Shown here: positions 1-9,043 of the stretch, one piece after another | Numbering within the stretch: the first letter of the stretch is position 1 | Layout: each line of letters begins with the position of its first letter | Origin: Aurantiochytrium sp. KH105 | Lineage: Eukaryota; Sar; Bigyra; Thraustochytrida; Thraustochytriidae | Length of the DNA: 64,000 nt | NCBI GenBank assembly: GCA_003116975.1 | Contig: BGKB01000074.1 | Span: 62,001 to 126,000, forward strand | Reading direction: 5' to 3' | Position numbers and translations under genes: made by a program | Notes under the pieces: model-generated | What the model saw: the letters and a program-made list of their open reading frames with translations, nothing else | What the model was told of the DNA's origin: nothing | Database searches by the model: none

Positions 1-1440
1 GTCCTCCGGAATGTTGATTCCCAAGTTTCCAAAGTATGTCCCAATCGATAGCACAGGCCCAAAATAGGCAATCCGACCGGACTTCATCAGCAGCAATAGA
101 TCAAAGAGCTCAAAGATGTCGGGCCGAGGCTGGTGAATCGTTGCCACGACGGTACGACCCGTGTCTGCCAGCACGCGCAGCGTGCGCACGAGCTGAAGCG
201 ATGAAAATGAGTCGAGTCCCGTCGTGGGCTCGTCGAGAAAGAGCACCAAAGGACGCGTGATGAGCTCGATACCCACGGTAACGCGGCGCGCTTGCCCACC
301 CGAGATACCGGGAACACCATTGCCTCCCACACGCGAGTGCGCCACACGCTTTAGGTCGAGATCCCGAATGACCTTGGCCACAGCCTCCTTCTTGTCCTTG
401 AGATCAGTTCCCGTAATGCGCAGCTCCGCCGTGTAGCGCAGCGTCTCGCTCACCGTCAAGTGCGGAAACAAGCTGTCAAACTGCATCACGTATCCCGACA
501 CGCGCTTGAACATCGCCGAGCGTGGACGACCATTTACAAGCACCTTTCCGCGTGTCGTCCCACCATGCTTGCGATCTGCCAAGATATCCAACAGCGTGGA
601 CTTGCCGCAGCCGCTCGGTCCCATGATGGCAGACAGTGTCTTGGGCTCAAACACGCCCGTAATGTTGTCGAGAATAAGTTTGCGGTCCCACCCGGGCGTG
701 CTTGGTTTCTTGCCTCCATTTTCTTTGATCGCGCTCTTTACTGCCGACTTGTTAAGCGGCACATTGTAACTCAACTTGTGAAAGGATAGGTACACGGGGA
801 AAGATTCCTCTGTCACGTCTGCAGAACTCTCGTCTTTGCTATCCTTGCTTTGGTTAATTACGCCCTGCCCGGTTTTTGATGCTCCCTTGCCCGCACCTGA
901 CGGCTTGGTATCCATCAACCGAGGTGGCGCCTCCTTGGAGCTCTTCGCTTCATCGTCCTCATCGGACAGGGTTTGGTAGAACTGAATGCGCAGAACGGCG
1001 ATTGCAAGGAAAACCGCAAAGGGAACAATAAAGTAGAGAACCAGTAGAATTGAGATCACAATCATTGTCACGGGGGGGTCATTGTCCACCGGCTTGTCCT
1101 TACCGTTCTGAAAGACGTACTGGAACTGCAGCAGATTGATGCACTGGTCGCGAAGATTAGACGGAATCCCAAAGTCGGCTGCAGTATCGCTCAGGCATCC
1201 CGGCGTCGACATGAAATTGAACGACGACAGCGAGCCAGCCTGCGGATTTACAGCGGCGGCAGCGCATGCTGCGTCTCCCAACACCGACTCGCAGGTCTCG
1301 TTCGAGAGCAAGAACACACAGGCATTATCGTCCGCGGCGTCGGTCTGCTCGATCACGAGCGAGGCCAACACGGCAAGCATGGCCCACCATCGTTGCCGCC
1401 ATTGACCTACAAACTTCAGCTCTGTTGTCGGCTGCCCCAT
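1..1440 (-). CDS. ABCG-type ABC transporter, N-terminal part (cut by window edge)
   Basis: The frame is open from ATG at 1440 to the window edge (480 codons). The N-terminus has a basic stretch and a hydrophobic segment like a signal peptide (about residues 18-33). A short lumenal region with about six cysteines follows, then a strong transmembrane helix (about 125-150), a charged linker and an ABC nucleotide-binding domain. Walker A GPSGCGKST lies near residue 273, the signature ISGGQARR near 379, Walker B LVLFLDEPTTG near 397, and the switch TIHQP further on. The order NBD before the main membrane domain, and the signature, identify the ABCG (white) family. The extra signal peptide, Cys-rich ectodomain and TM ahead of the NBD resemble plant ABCG24/28-like members. 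The six-helix membrane domain must lie outside the window. Substrate cannot be judged. Confidence 0.9.
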   Translation of the reverse strand, partial: MGQPTTELKFVGQWRQRWWAMLAVLASLVIEQTDAADDNACVFLLSNETCESVLGDAACAAAAVNPQAGSLSSFNFMSTPGCLSDTAADFGIPSNLRDQCINLLQFQYVFQNGKDKPVDNDPPVTMIVISILLVLYFIVPFAVFLAIAVLRIQFYQTLSDEDDEAKSSKEAPPRLMDTKPSGAGKGASKTGQGVINQSKDSKDESSADVTEESFPVYLSFHKLSYNVPLNKSAVKSAIKENGGKKPSTPGWDRKLILDNITGVFEPKTLSAIMGPSGCGKSTLLDILADRKHGGTTRGKVLVNGRPRSAMFKRVSGYVMQFDSLFPHLTVSETLRYTAELRITGTDLKDKKEAVAKVIRDLDLKRVAHSRVGGNGVPGISGGQARRVTVGIELITRPLVLFLDEPTTGLDSFSSLQLVRTLRVLADTGRTVVATIHQPRPDIFELFDLLLLMKSGRIAYFGPVLSIGTYFGNLGINIPED

Positions 1441-2226
1441 ATTCTTTTCCCGCTGCGCAGCTGCTCACGTGCTGCTGCTGCAGCTTTTCGCGCTCTTCGA
1501 GACACCGCGATCGATCTGGTGCGCCCTGACGCTTCTGGATCTTTGACTGCAGCAACAAAGGGCCCTCGCCGTTCTCGCCTTCGCCTTCGCTTGCTGCAAG
1601 CTGTCGTCCGGGAGCCGTGGAGCAGCTCGCAGTTCTGGTCCTTTTCCAATCAAAACGGCGGCGAACCCGCCGTCCCTGGCACCTGCCTGCCGGCGCACTC
1701 GCGCGAGCCTCGGCGTTTGCGTCGGAGCTCTCGACGTCCGCGTCGGGGCGTCCGCGTCGCACGCCCCGAGCGCGCGCGAGCGCAGCCGAGGCGATCAAGG
1801 TTTGCTGTGCTTTGCTTGATTGTTTGTTTGTGTCGCGCTTGGAGGTTCGACAAAGTTTCGCCGACTTTGATCGATTTCTCCGGCGCCTCCTGGGACATCA
1901 TGCTTGGTTCCTTGCTTCTTCGTCGCCTTCGTCTCCTCCTCGCGAGCCGCGCGCTCACTCTCTCTCCGCTCACACGCAATTCGAATGCAGCGAGCGAGCT
2001 GCCTGGGCGAGAAGAATGCCGTATCCGTCTCGCCAGAGAGCAGCACCAATTGTTGTAGTCAACCGGGAATTGGGCAGTTTACCGGCATGATGTGGGGAAA
2101 GAAACGTTCGACACGTGCATGGACAGTGAGAGGCTTGCAGATTTGTTCACATCGTCAGCCGTTTTGAGGTGGCGAAAGGGAAGAGTAGACGCACAGTTCA
2201 AGCGCAAGAAGGGGAAAAGATACCAG
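1441..2226. other. Intergenic region upstream of the ABCG gene
   Basis: This stretch should hold the promoter and 5' leader of the ABCG gene, which reads leftward. Open frames run through it on both strands but are Arg/Ser-rich with no recognisable domain, as expected of GC-rich non-coding DNA. No gene is supported. Confidence 0.5.
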
Positions 2227-2445
2227 TACCATACCATACCATACCATACCATACCATACCATACCATACCATACCATACCAGACCAGACTAGACCAGACC
2301 AGACCATACCATACCATACCATACCATACCATACCATACCATACCATACCATACCATACCATACCATACCATACCATACCATACCATACCAGACCATACC
2401 ATACCATACCAGACCATACCAGACCATACGATACCAGACCATACC
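2227..2445. repeat. ATACC pentanucleotide satellite
   Basis: About 44 head-to-tail copies of the 5-mer ATACC cover roughly 220 bases, with scattered AGACC variants clustered near 2280-2310 and 2390-2440. Both strands are open across the repeat, giving artificial Trp-Tyr-Gly-Met or Tyr-His-Thr-Ile-Pro repeats. It lies about 160 bases past the stop codon of the strumpellin gene, so it is 3'-flanking or untranslated DNA. Confidence 0.95.
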
Positions 2446-2605
2446 GTTCGTTGGTAAACAAGCACAACAATGATGTCAGTGAAATGCGTCAGGAGCGAAC
2501 AGAATAAAGCACAAATAATCGGCGCCAAAACTACGACAAAATAAAATATAAAGTTCAAGAAGGCAGTCACGAGTCTAAATCCTTCGACAAGAGGCTTTCT
2601 CTTCT

Positions 2606-5600
2606 TCAAGATGAACTTGGAACGTGGAGCAAATGCAAATGCGCACGACACTGTACCGGAAAAGTCGCTGCGACAAGGTGAGGATCTACATCAGTGAGCG
2701 CAGTAAAGGCGTCAACAAAATGCACCGCTGCCACCGCGCCAGGTGCAAGAATCTTGGAGCCAGATCTCGCATGAAAGGCCTCAGAGATACACCCTCTAAC
2801 AAAAGCGCCGAGACCACTCAAGACACCCACCGTGCACTCATCAGGAAGCTGTGCCAAGACAGTCGCGAGGCCTGCCGCAAGAGGATATCCGTTTACGGCA
2901 GCCCCAACATGCTTACCGTGCGGAATGAGTGTTGAGAAGGTACCATCGAACTGGAGTCGAGGCAGAACATCGACAAGAACAATCACCAAAAGCGCAGGGA
3001 CATCCAAACTCAGCGATGTGGCATCTGCAAGCTCTCCGAATTGTTGACAAAGGGGCTCAGAGAGCCCGCAGCGATCGAGTAGGGACCGCAGCGTAGAATT
3101 CTTTTCCTCGTCATGGCCGACATCGTGCGCTGGGCTGGCCACCTCAGCATCGCCATTCTCTTGGCAGACGACCTTGGCTCTAGCCGCGAGCGCCCGCCGT
3201 CTCGCAACCTCTGACGATGCGTAAACCAAACTCGACTCGATTTGAGCCGTGAAACAAAGTTCGTGCTTGATGCCAATTCGCAAAAGTTGAGATCGACCCA
3301 AGCTCACCAGCCAAGACACAATTGCAGATGCTCGACTTGTGCCGCCACAGGCCTTCATGGCTGTCACGAAAGATAAAGGCCGAGGATTGCTGGCTCGTGC
3401 CAGGTCTGCGCGGATCGATGCAAGGGCATCCAAAGAATTCTTGCGTACATCGTTCCAAACCAGCTCCAGGCCGCTCTCAAGTCTCGCGCACAAGAGTCGG
3501 TCAAGCGCACGCAGACCTGGCACGCCTACCGCCTCCTTGAGATGGCGGAGAAGACGTGCCCCAAGTACTTCAGCGCGTGAACCCAGGTCAAGCCAAGCTG
3601 CTCGTCTTGGCGCGTAGACGCTCGTATCTGGCTGCGTGAGCGCGTACAGCATTTGCTCCAGTCTTCTCAAGAATGTGATGGATTGCGAATCTCGGTGCAC
3701 AGGAACTTGAAGCTCGCCTGGCAAAGGAGGTCGCTGCTTCACCTCGACGTCAGCATATACGCCGAAGATGCGTTCGAGCTCCATGTGCCAGACGCGAAGC
3801 CCATTCATGGATACGTAGTCTTGCACAAACTCGAGCGAGTGTCGCAGATGCTTCATGCTCGCCGCTGCGCTGACAAGCTGTCGTTCCATCTCCTTTGTTG
3901 TGATATTCCCGAAGACGTCACTTCTGGGGCTCGTAAAATGCTGGTCCAGTGCGGCGCAAACACGCGAAACGAGCTCTGTGCGGATTCCATCTTCCAGAAG
4001 CTGCCGCGGATCAACCTCTACGACGCCAAGTAAAGTCGTTTGCATCGCCAGGACGCCCTCTGTGAAGACGGAGATCCAGTGCGACAATTCCGCGACGCGA
4101 AAGCGCGTCTCTGCTTGCGAAAACTCACGAAGCTTGCTGGCCTCGAGCCGCGTCGGCACCGCGGGCAGTCGCTCCACCAACAAGTCGGTGACCTGCATCA
4201 GCATATCGAACATTGTTCTCGGAATCACTGAAAGCACTCGCTGCACAAAGCGTACGAGCTCCCCTGAGTAATACGCTGCCACCACGGGCGCATCCGGAGA
4301 ATCGGCTTGAGAGATCCGCGTCAAGGGAACATCCAGAATGGACGCGAGCTTCAAAAAGGTAGCCCGCAGTAGCTGAATACTTCCAGGGTCCTTGCGGATG
4401 CGCGCGTGCAAAAGATCCATGTAGTCTGCGATGAGCTCCCAGGCATACGACATATCCGTCACGAGATCCAGATTTGCGAGGAGGGCTTCGTCCAGCGCGA
4501 CAACGCGGACCATTTGCAAAAGTAACTCCCTCGAGTCGGCGAGAAACTGCTTCACATGAAGACTTGTGTCGATTTCGTCGACCTTTTCAACTTCACGCAG
4601 CGCAAGAACCAATTTTTGAATGCGCCTTCCTGCTAAAGTTGGCTTCGTGTGGTCGAGCGCGTCAATTTCGCTGCCAATTCGTGTAAACCAGGCTACCAGC
4701 GTGTCGTTGCGCTGCACGCGACTGAGCGCCATTGTTCCGGTGAAATACTGACATAGCTCACCCATGCGCTTTGACGCCAGCTCGCGACTTGACGCCCAGG
4801 TTTCACGTTTGCTTGCGTGGAGGGCCTTGAGCTTCGTCTTGACGATAAATTCGAGCTGTGCTGCGCTAAGCACGAGCTCGACAAGGTCCTTGGCAGCAAT
4901 TAGACTGGAGTCAGCTGCACGGTGGAGCATGAACCATCGTATCATCACGTTGCTGCGCCGCACCACGCGCAGCAGACGCTGAAGATTTTCGAGGACAAAC
5001 TTGTCCGTGAGCACACCCTTGACCAAGAACCGGTTGAGGCTGGTCTGGACCTCGCGCACGTCGAAACTCTTGGGCGGCTCTTGCGCATCCTCCAGGGCTG
5101 CAGATGCAGCGGGAAACTCGCGCCACGCCACTCTCAGATTGACCCAGGTACCCATGTGAATAGGGATGACCCAGTTATCGCTAAAGAAGCGATCAACAAT
5201 CGCGCGCATCGATGCGCGTCCCTCGCGGAGGATTTCTGGACAGAACCGCAAAACGACAAAAAGCATGGCTGCTTGCTGTCCGAGAGCAGTCGTTCGATCA
5301 TCGGGTCGAGGAAAGGCTCGGCGCATGGCATAGAGATCATCGAGCTCGAGCTTGCTTGCGATCATACGAGCAATTTTGACGTCGACGCGAAGCCGTGAAA
5401 AGTCGTCCGATTTCGCAAGCAGGAGAACCGCATCTAAATCCGCTAGCTTGGCTTCGCCACGCGCGCGCAAAGCAAATATGACCAAGCGCTCGCGCACCGC
5501 TGGAGCAAGTTTCAGTTCAAGAAGCGAAAGCATGACGCCGTATTGGTACAGGGCTTCACTCATGAGCTGTGCGCCGTCGCGGTCCATGAGAATTTCCTCG

Positions 5601-5998
5601 ACAGAGTATTGAATGTAAAAGCCCGATTCTAGATCTTGCCAAAACGCTGATAACTGACGGTGATAGCGCACAATCGCCCGGAATAAAAGGTAAAAACGAT
5701 CGACCAGCTGTGCATACCGCATTTGAAGTTCTAGGTCCCTTGCCAGAAGGCTTTCGTCGGCGCTGATGCGCTCCTCGAATCGTTCCTGCATCTTTAGATA
5801 CGTGAAATCAAAGATCACCAGGTCGCACTTGCTTTGCGCGTTGCCGCAATTTCGAAAAACGGAGGGAACAGCGTCTGAAAGCTTGAGAATCTCTGACACT
5901 ACGGCGCTGCCGCGTGCTACGAGTTGTAGCAGAGTTTGTCCGCACACATTCCTCTTTCCCAGTAGATCGTGTTCGTCCTCGAGGTCCCCTTGATCCAT
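2606..5998 (-). CDS. WASHC5: Strumpellin, WASH complex subunit 5
   Basis: The 1,130-residue product matches strumpellin along its whole length (the human protein is about 1,159 residues). Strumpellin belongs to the five-subunit WASH complex, which activates Arp2/3 on endosomes to build branched actin for cargo sorting. Recognisable family segments in order are NVCGQTLL near the start, FDFTYLKMQERFEERISAD, EALYQYGVMLSLLELKL, ALGQQAAMLFVVLRF, FLKLASILDVPLTRISQADS, VDPRQLLEDGIRTELV, FVQDYVSMNGLRVW and LRALDRLLCARLESGL. The open frame continues to 6196, but that first codon is TTG. ATG at 5998 is the first methionine and places the conserved N-terminus correctly. There are no introns. A C-terminal insert near residues 985-1020 is rich in Glu, Ser and Asp. 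Confidence 0.93.
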   Translation of the reverse strand: MDQGDLEDEHDLLGKRNVCGQTLLQLVARGSAVVSEILKLSDAVPSVFRNCGNAQSKCDLVIFDFTYLKMQERFEERISADESLLARDLELQMRYAQLVDRFYLLFRAIVRYHRQLSAFWQDLESGFYIQYSVEEILMDRDGAQLMSEALYQYGVMLSLLELKLAPAVRERLVIFALRARGEAKLADLDAVLLLAKSDDFSRLRVDVKIARMIASKLELDDLYAMRRAFPRPDDRTTALGQQAAMLFVVLRFCPEILREGRASMRAIVDRFFSDNWVIPIHMGTWVNLRVAWREFPAASAALEDAQEPPKSFDVREVQTSLNRFLVKGVLTDKFVLENLQRLLRVVRRSNVMIRWFMLHRAADSSLIAAKDLVELVLSAAQLEFIVKTKLKALHASKRETWASSRELASKRMGELCQYFTGTMALSRVQRNDTLVAWFTRIGSEIDALDHTKPTLAGRRIQKLVLALREVEKVDEIDTSLHVKQFLADSRELLLQMVRVVALDEALLANLDLVTDMSYAWELIADYMDLLHARIRKDPGSIQLLRATFLKLASILDVPLTRISQADSPDAPVVAAYYSGELVRFVQRVLSVIPRTMFDMLMQVTDLLVERLPAVPTRLEASKLREFSQAETRFRVAELSHWISVFTEGVLAMQTTLLGVVEVDPRQLLEDGIRTELVSRVCAALDQHFTSPRSDVFGNITTKEMERQLVSAAASMKHLRHSLEFVQDYVSMNGLRVWHMELERIFGVYADVEVKQRPPLPGELQVPVHRDSQSITFLRRLEQMLYALTQPDTSVYAPRRAAWLDLGSRAEVLGARLLRHLKEAVGVPGLRALDRLLCARLESGLELVWNDVRKNSLDALASIRADLARASNPRPLSFVTAMKACGGTSRASAIVSWLVSLGRSQLLRIGIKHELCFTAQIESSLVYASSEVARRRALAARAKVVCQENGDAEVASPAHDVGHDEEKNSTLRSLLDRCGLSEPLCQQFGELADATSLSLDVPALLVIVLVDVLPRLQFDGTFSTLIPHGKHVGAAVNGYPLAAGLATVLAQLPDECTVGVLSGLGAFVRGCISEAFHARSGSKILAPGAVAAVHFVDAFTALTDVDPHLVAATFPVQCRAHLHLLHVPSSS

Positions 5999-6507
5999 CT
6001 TGTTTCGTCCTTGGTCTTCTTCAGACCAGCTCGCTCGTATGCGGCGTCGAAAGCCGAGGTTCTGGAATGCCAAGGCTCCCGGCTCTTTGCCGGGTAGCAG
6101 AAGCTCCTCCGCGTCTTCCCGGTCCAGACCACGTTGAGTCTTTCTCGCCCGCGTCAAGATCGCTCCATCTGATTCTGCCACAACCACGTCAAGCAAAGCA
6201 AGTCTCCAAAAAAATAAAAAAAAAAATCGTGAAAATCCGACGTTTCGTAAACGGCGACTAACGTCGTTTCAACGTTCAATTTTTCGAGCAGTTGCGCTTT
6301 AGGCCCGAGACCCAAACTTGACTTGAGCACCGCGCCGAAGCCGCGCAGCAGGCAGACAAGCTGCCGCGCGAGCGCAAGCACAAGCCTCCGGCCGTCATTA
6401 AAAGCCCTGCCTCGCGGCTCGCTTGATCCATCTCTTCCTCTGGCGGCACAAGCCGGGGTTTGCCAGAGACCCACTCTGCCTGACCCGTAAAGCCGCCGCC
6501 GCGGGCC
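5999..6507. other. Divergent intergenic region between strumpellin and coiled-coil genes
   Basis: About 510 bases separate two divergent start codons, so the stretch probably holds both promoters. It contains a short A-rich run near 6208-6228. No clear TATA box or conserved element is visible, and no gene is supported. Confidence 0.5.
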
Positions 6508-8631
6508 ATGCCCGCAAATGGCGGCCGGCGCTCTGACGCGCCTCTGTCGCTTGAAGACTTGGAGCTCGAGTTTGAGAGGACGCTACAGCGCCTCGGGGCT
6601 TCAGAAGGTCAAAATCACAATGACGATGAGTCACGAAGTCGTCGCCATCGCGACGCAATGCTCAAGTGCCAACCTTCGGATAAAGCGCAGGCCACTCAAC
6701 CCAACAATCGAAAAGGTCAAGACCGCGAGCGTCACGAGGCCATGCAGGAATTCCTGGCTCTGCAAAAGACACAGGAAAAGGCTCTTCGCGACGAGCTGGC
6801 CGCCAGCGAAGCTCTCGATGAAGAGTTGACGCAGGAGGCACTCATGACGGAGCTGCGTGGCATTCAGATGGAAATGGACGAGTATTCTCGTCTTCGAAGC
6901 GCAAGACGAAGACTTGCGCGGTCGCTTCCGCCCGCACCAAGGCCCAAACCACCCCAGAATGAGCTTGCCATGCAGGAGAGTGCCCGTGCTGGTCCACATC
7001 GCAAGTCGAAGCGACTTGCGGAAAGTGCACGCCATGAGAGCGTGACGCAACAAATGGACGTGGCCATGCGACGTGCCCTCGAGCTCTCACGCGAGCATGA
7101 GCTCGAACAGCGCGAGGCTAGTATTATGGAGGGCATGTTCGAGCGAGAGAACGCCAATCTTGAGATGATTCTGCGCACACATTATGAACGAACTGGCATG
7201 AAACATCTCGAGGCCTTAGGCCGGGAGCTCTCCGAGCGAAGGCGCAATGAGCTGGCGCACCTACGGAGTTGTCTAGAAGACGAGAACGAAGGATTGCTGC
7301 AGGAGATGCGGCAAGAGTTTGAGGCGCGACTCTCAAAGGAGAAAGCAAGTGTCGAGCACGAGTATGAAGAGAAACGCAAGTCGTTGAAAGAGGAACTCCA
7401 AACAGAATTCTCGGAAGCTGCGCTGGAGCAAGAGATTGAAAATTACAAGGTGCAGGTCGAGCACCGCATCGGCGAGGAAATTGCCAAGGCGCGACGAGAA
7501 GAAGAATCACGCCAACGCGAGCTACTTGGCAAGGCGTGCGCGGAGAAGCTGGCGGAAAAAGAGGCGGAACTCGCAAGGGCGCGAGAAGCCGTCCGAGCAG
7601 AGTATGCACAGCGACGTGAACGGACCTTGCGCGACCTCGAAAGCGCTCTTGGCGAGGGTGCCCGTGAGTCGCAACTTGCGCTTGTCTCGCAGCTTGAACG
7701 CGAAATCGAGGCCGATGTACAGGCTCGCCATGCGTTTTGGGATGACAAACGGTCAGCTACCTTGGGCCAGCTACGTGCCGAGCAGGATGCCTCACGCAGC
7801 GCACGTCTCGACGCTATCGATGCCAAGGCGTCAGAGGCGCTGGAGTCGGCCATGTGCGAAGTTCGCGAGGCAGGTCAAGAGGCTCTTGAACAGGAGGTCC
7901 GCGCTCGCACGCTTGCAGCGCAAGAGCGACAAGAGGTCGTGCTGAAGCAAGCCCGCGAAGAGCTCGAGGCTGATCATGCACGCGCGCTTGCGGATCTTGC
8001 TGCAACGCATAAGCGGGATTTGGAAGCTGCTGAGGCCTCCAAGCGAAGTGATGCGCTTAGCGAGCTGCAGGCTTTCCTTGAAAGCGAGCGGCAACGTCTT
8101 CAGAATGAGATGGAGGAGCGTCTTGACGCTGTTGAGACGCGATATGCAAACATGCTCGACGAAGGACGCGCGGCTTTTGCCGCCTTTCGCAATCAGGCTC
8201 TCAACAGTGGCAAGACAGCAGCAGCAGCAGCAGCAGCAGCAGAAAATTTAACAGCGGATACCAAGGACCTGGTGGACGGGTACAGCGATGATTTTGACGA
8301 GGCCGACGAAGAGGAGGACAAAACGGAGGGCCCGAACAAGATCAAGTGGAAGCTCCCTTCGCATGTTCGCCCTGATGAAGCAAGCGAGCGTATGGTGCTC
8401 AAATTTCTTCAAAACGCAGCCGAAGGACACCACGAACTTTCCGAGCGCCTTCGTCAAGCCAACCGCAAGGTGTCGAAACTGGGCAAGGAGCTGGTGCAAA
8501 TGCGTCAAACCAAGGCGACGGACCTGAGCGAAACCAAGCGTCAGCTCCATGAAGCCCGGCAAACCATTCAAAAGCTTTTCCAGGCCAACCGCAACCTCTC
8601 TCAGGCCAAAATTCCCCATCATGATTCGTAG
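6508..8631 (+). CDS. Long coiled-coil protein, unknown function
   Basis: The 707-residue product is almost entirely charged, Glu/Arg/Ala/Leu-rich alpha-helical heptad sequence from about residue 60 to 565, as in coiled coils. A short Ala tract encoded by CAG-type triplets (8217-8241) and an acidic stretch (YSDDFDEADEEEDK) come next. A second, more distinctive segment begins WKLPSHVRPDEASERMVLKF and continues into a C-terminal coiled coil (QANRKVSKLGKELVQMRQ). No catalytic domain is visible. Such proteins are often centrosomal, ciliary or cytoskeletal, but nothing here decides that. ATG at 6508 opens the frame and there is no intron. Confidence 0.8.
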   Translation: MPANGGRRSDAPLSLEDLELEFERTLQRLGASEGQNHNDDESRSRRHRDAMLKCQPSDKAQATQPNNRKGQDRERHEAMQEFLALQKTQEKALRDELAASEALDEELTQEALMTELRGIQMEMDEYSRLRSARRRLARSLPPAPRPKPPQNELAMQESARAGPHRKSKRLAESARHESVTQQMDVAMRRALELSREHELEQREASIMEGMFERENANLEMILRTHYERTGMKHLEALGRELSERRRNELAHLRSCLEDENEGLLQEMRQEFEARLSKEKASVEHEYEEKRKSLKEELQTEFSEAALEQEIENYKVQVEHRIGEEIAKARREEESRQRELLGKACAEKLAEKEAELARAREAVRAEYAQRRERTLRDLESALGEGARESQLALVSQLEREIEADVQARHAFWDDKRSATLGQLRAEQDASRSARLDAIDAKASEALESAMCEVREAGQEALEQEVRARTLAAQERQEVVLKQAREELEADHARALADLAATHKRDLEAAEASKRSDALSELQAFLESERQRLQNEMEERLDAVETRYANMLDEGRAAFAAFRNQALNSGKTAAAAAAAAENLTADTKDLVDGYSDDFDEADEEEDKTEGPNKIKWKLPSHVRPDEASERMVLKFLQNAAEGHHELSERLRQANRKVSKLGKELVQMRQTKATDLSETKRQLHEARQTIQKLFQANRNLSQAKIPHHDS
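8217..8241 (+). repeat. CAG triplet tract encoding polyalanine
   Basis: An (AGC/GCA)n run of about eight triplets inside the coiled-coil gene is read in the alanine frame. Similar CAG tracts occur at 16351 and 38357 in the window. Confidence 0.85.
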
Positions 8632-9043
8632 TAAGACCTAGGAGCTCTTGTATTATCCTGTCCTATGTTGCCATTGACCATTGACTTGTGCATCCACAAA
8701 GCAGAAACAGCGAGCGACCTTCCTTGGCTTCTTCTGTGAGGTGGCAAGCCGACACCCTAACAAAAAACAACATGTAAATCTTGACCGAGGGACGGAGCGT
8801 CACCATCGAAAGCAAGCATCCTGCTGCTATGGGCACGTGCCGTCCCTGCAGATTAGATCAGATCGTTTTGCTTGCCGCGGCCGAAAGAGAGGGGAGGGGA
8901 CGGAATCTCGACGGGCGTGGCGGGCGCGGCGGGCACAGCCAGCCCTCGTGGCTCTCGCAGCGCCCGCGAGTCGCCTGCGTCCGTTGCTCCTCCCTCGTCA
9001 GTCAAAGGCAGGCGGGCGGGGACACAGACGCACAGCCCGCAGG
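8632..9043. other. Intergenic region, tandem plus-strand genes
   Basis: About 410 bases between the stop of the coiled-coil gene and ATG at 9044. The reading frame of the downstream gene stays open back to 8681, but only from a TTG codon, and the extra residues are Arg/Ala-rich filler. I see no gene, only 3' and 5' flanks. Confidence 0.5.

Noticed and set aside
2155-2507. Frames encoding Trp-Tyr-Gly-Met or Tyr-His-Thr-Ile-Pro repeats
   Set aside because: They are translations of the ATACC satellite in frames that a pentamer repeat cannot close.
5999-6196. 66-codon upstream extension of strumpellin
   Set aside because: Begins at TTG, and the conserved N-terminus starts at ATG 5998.
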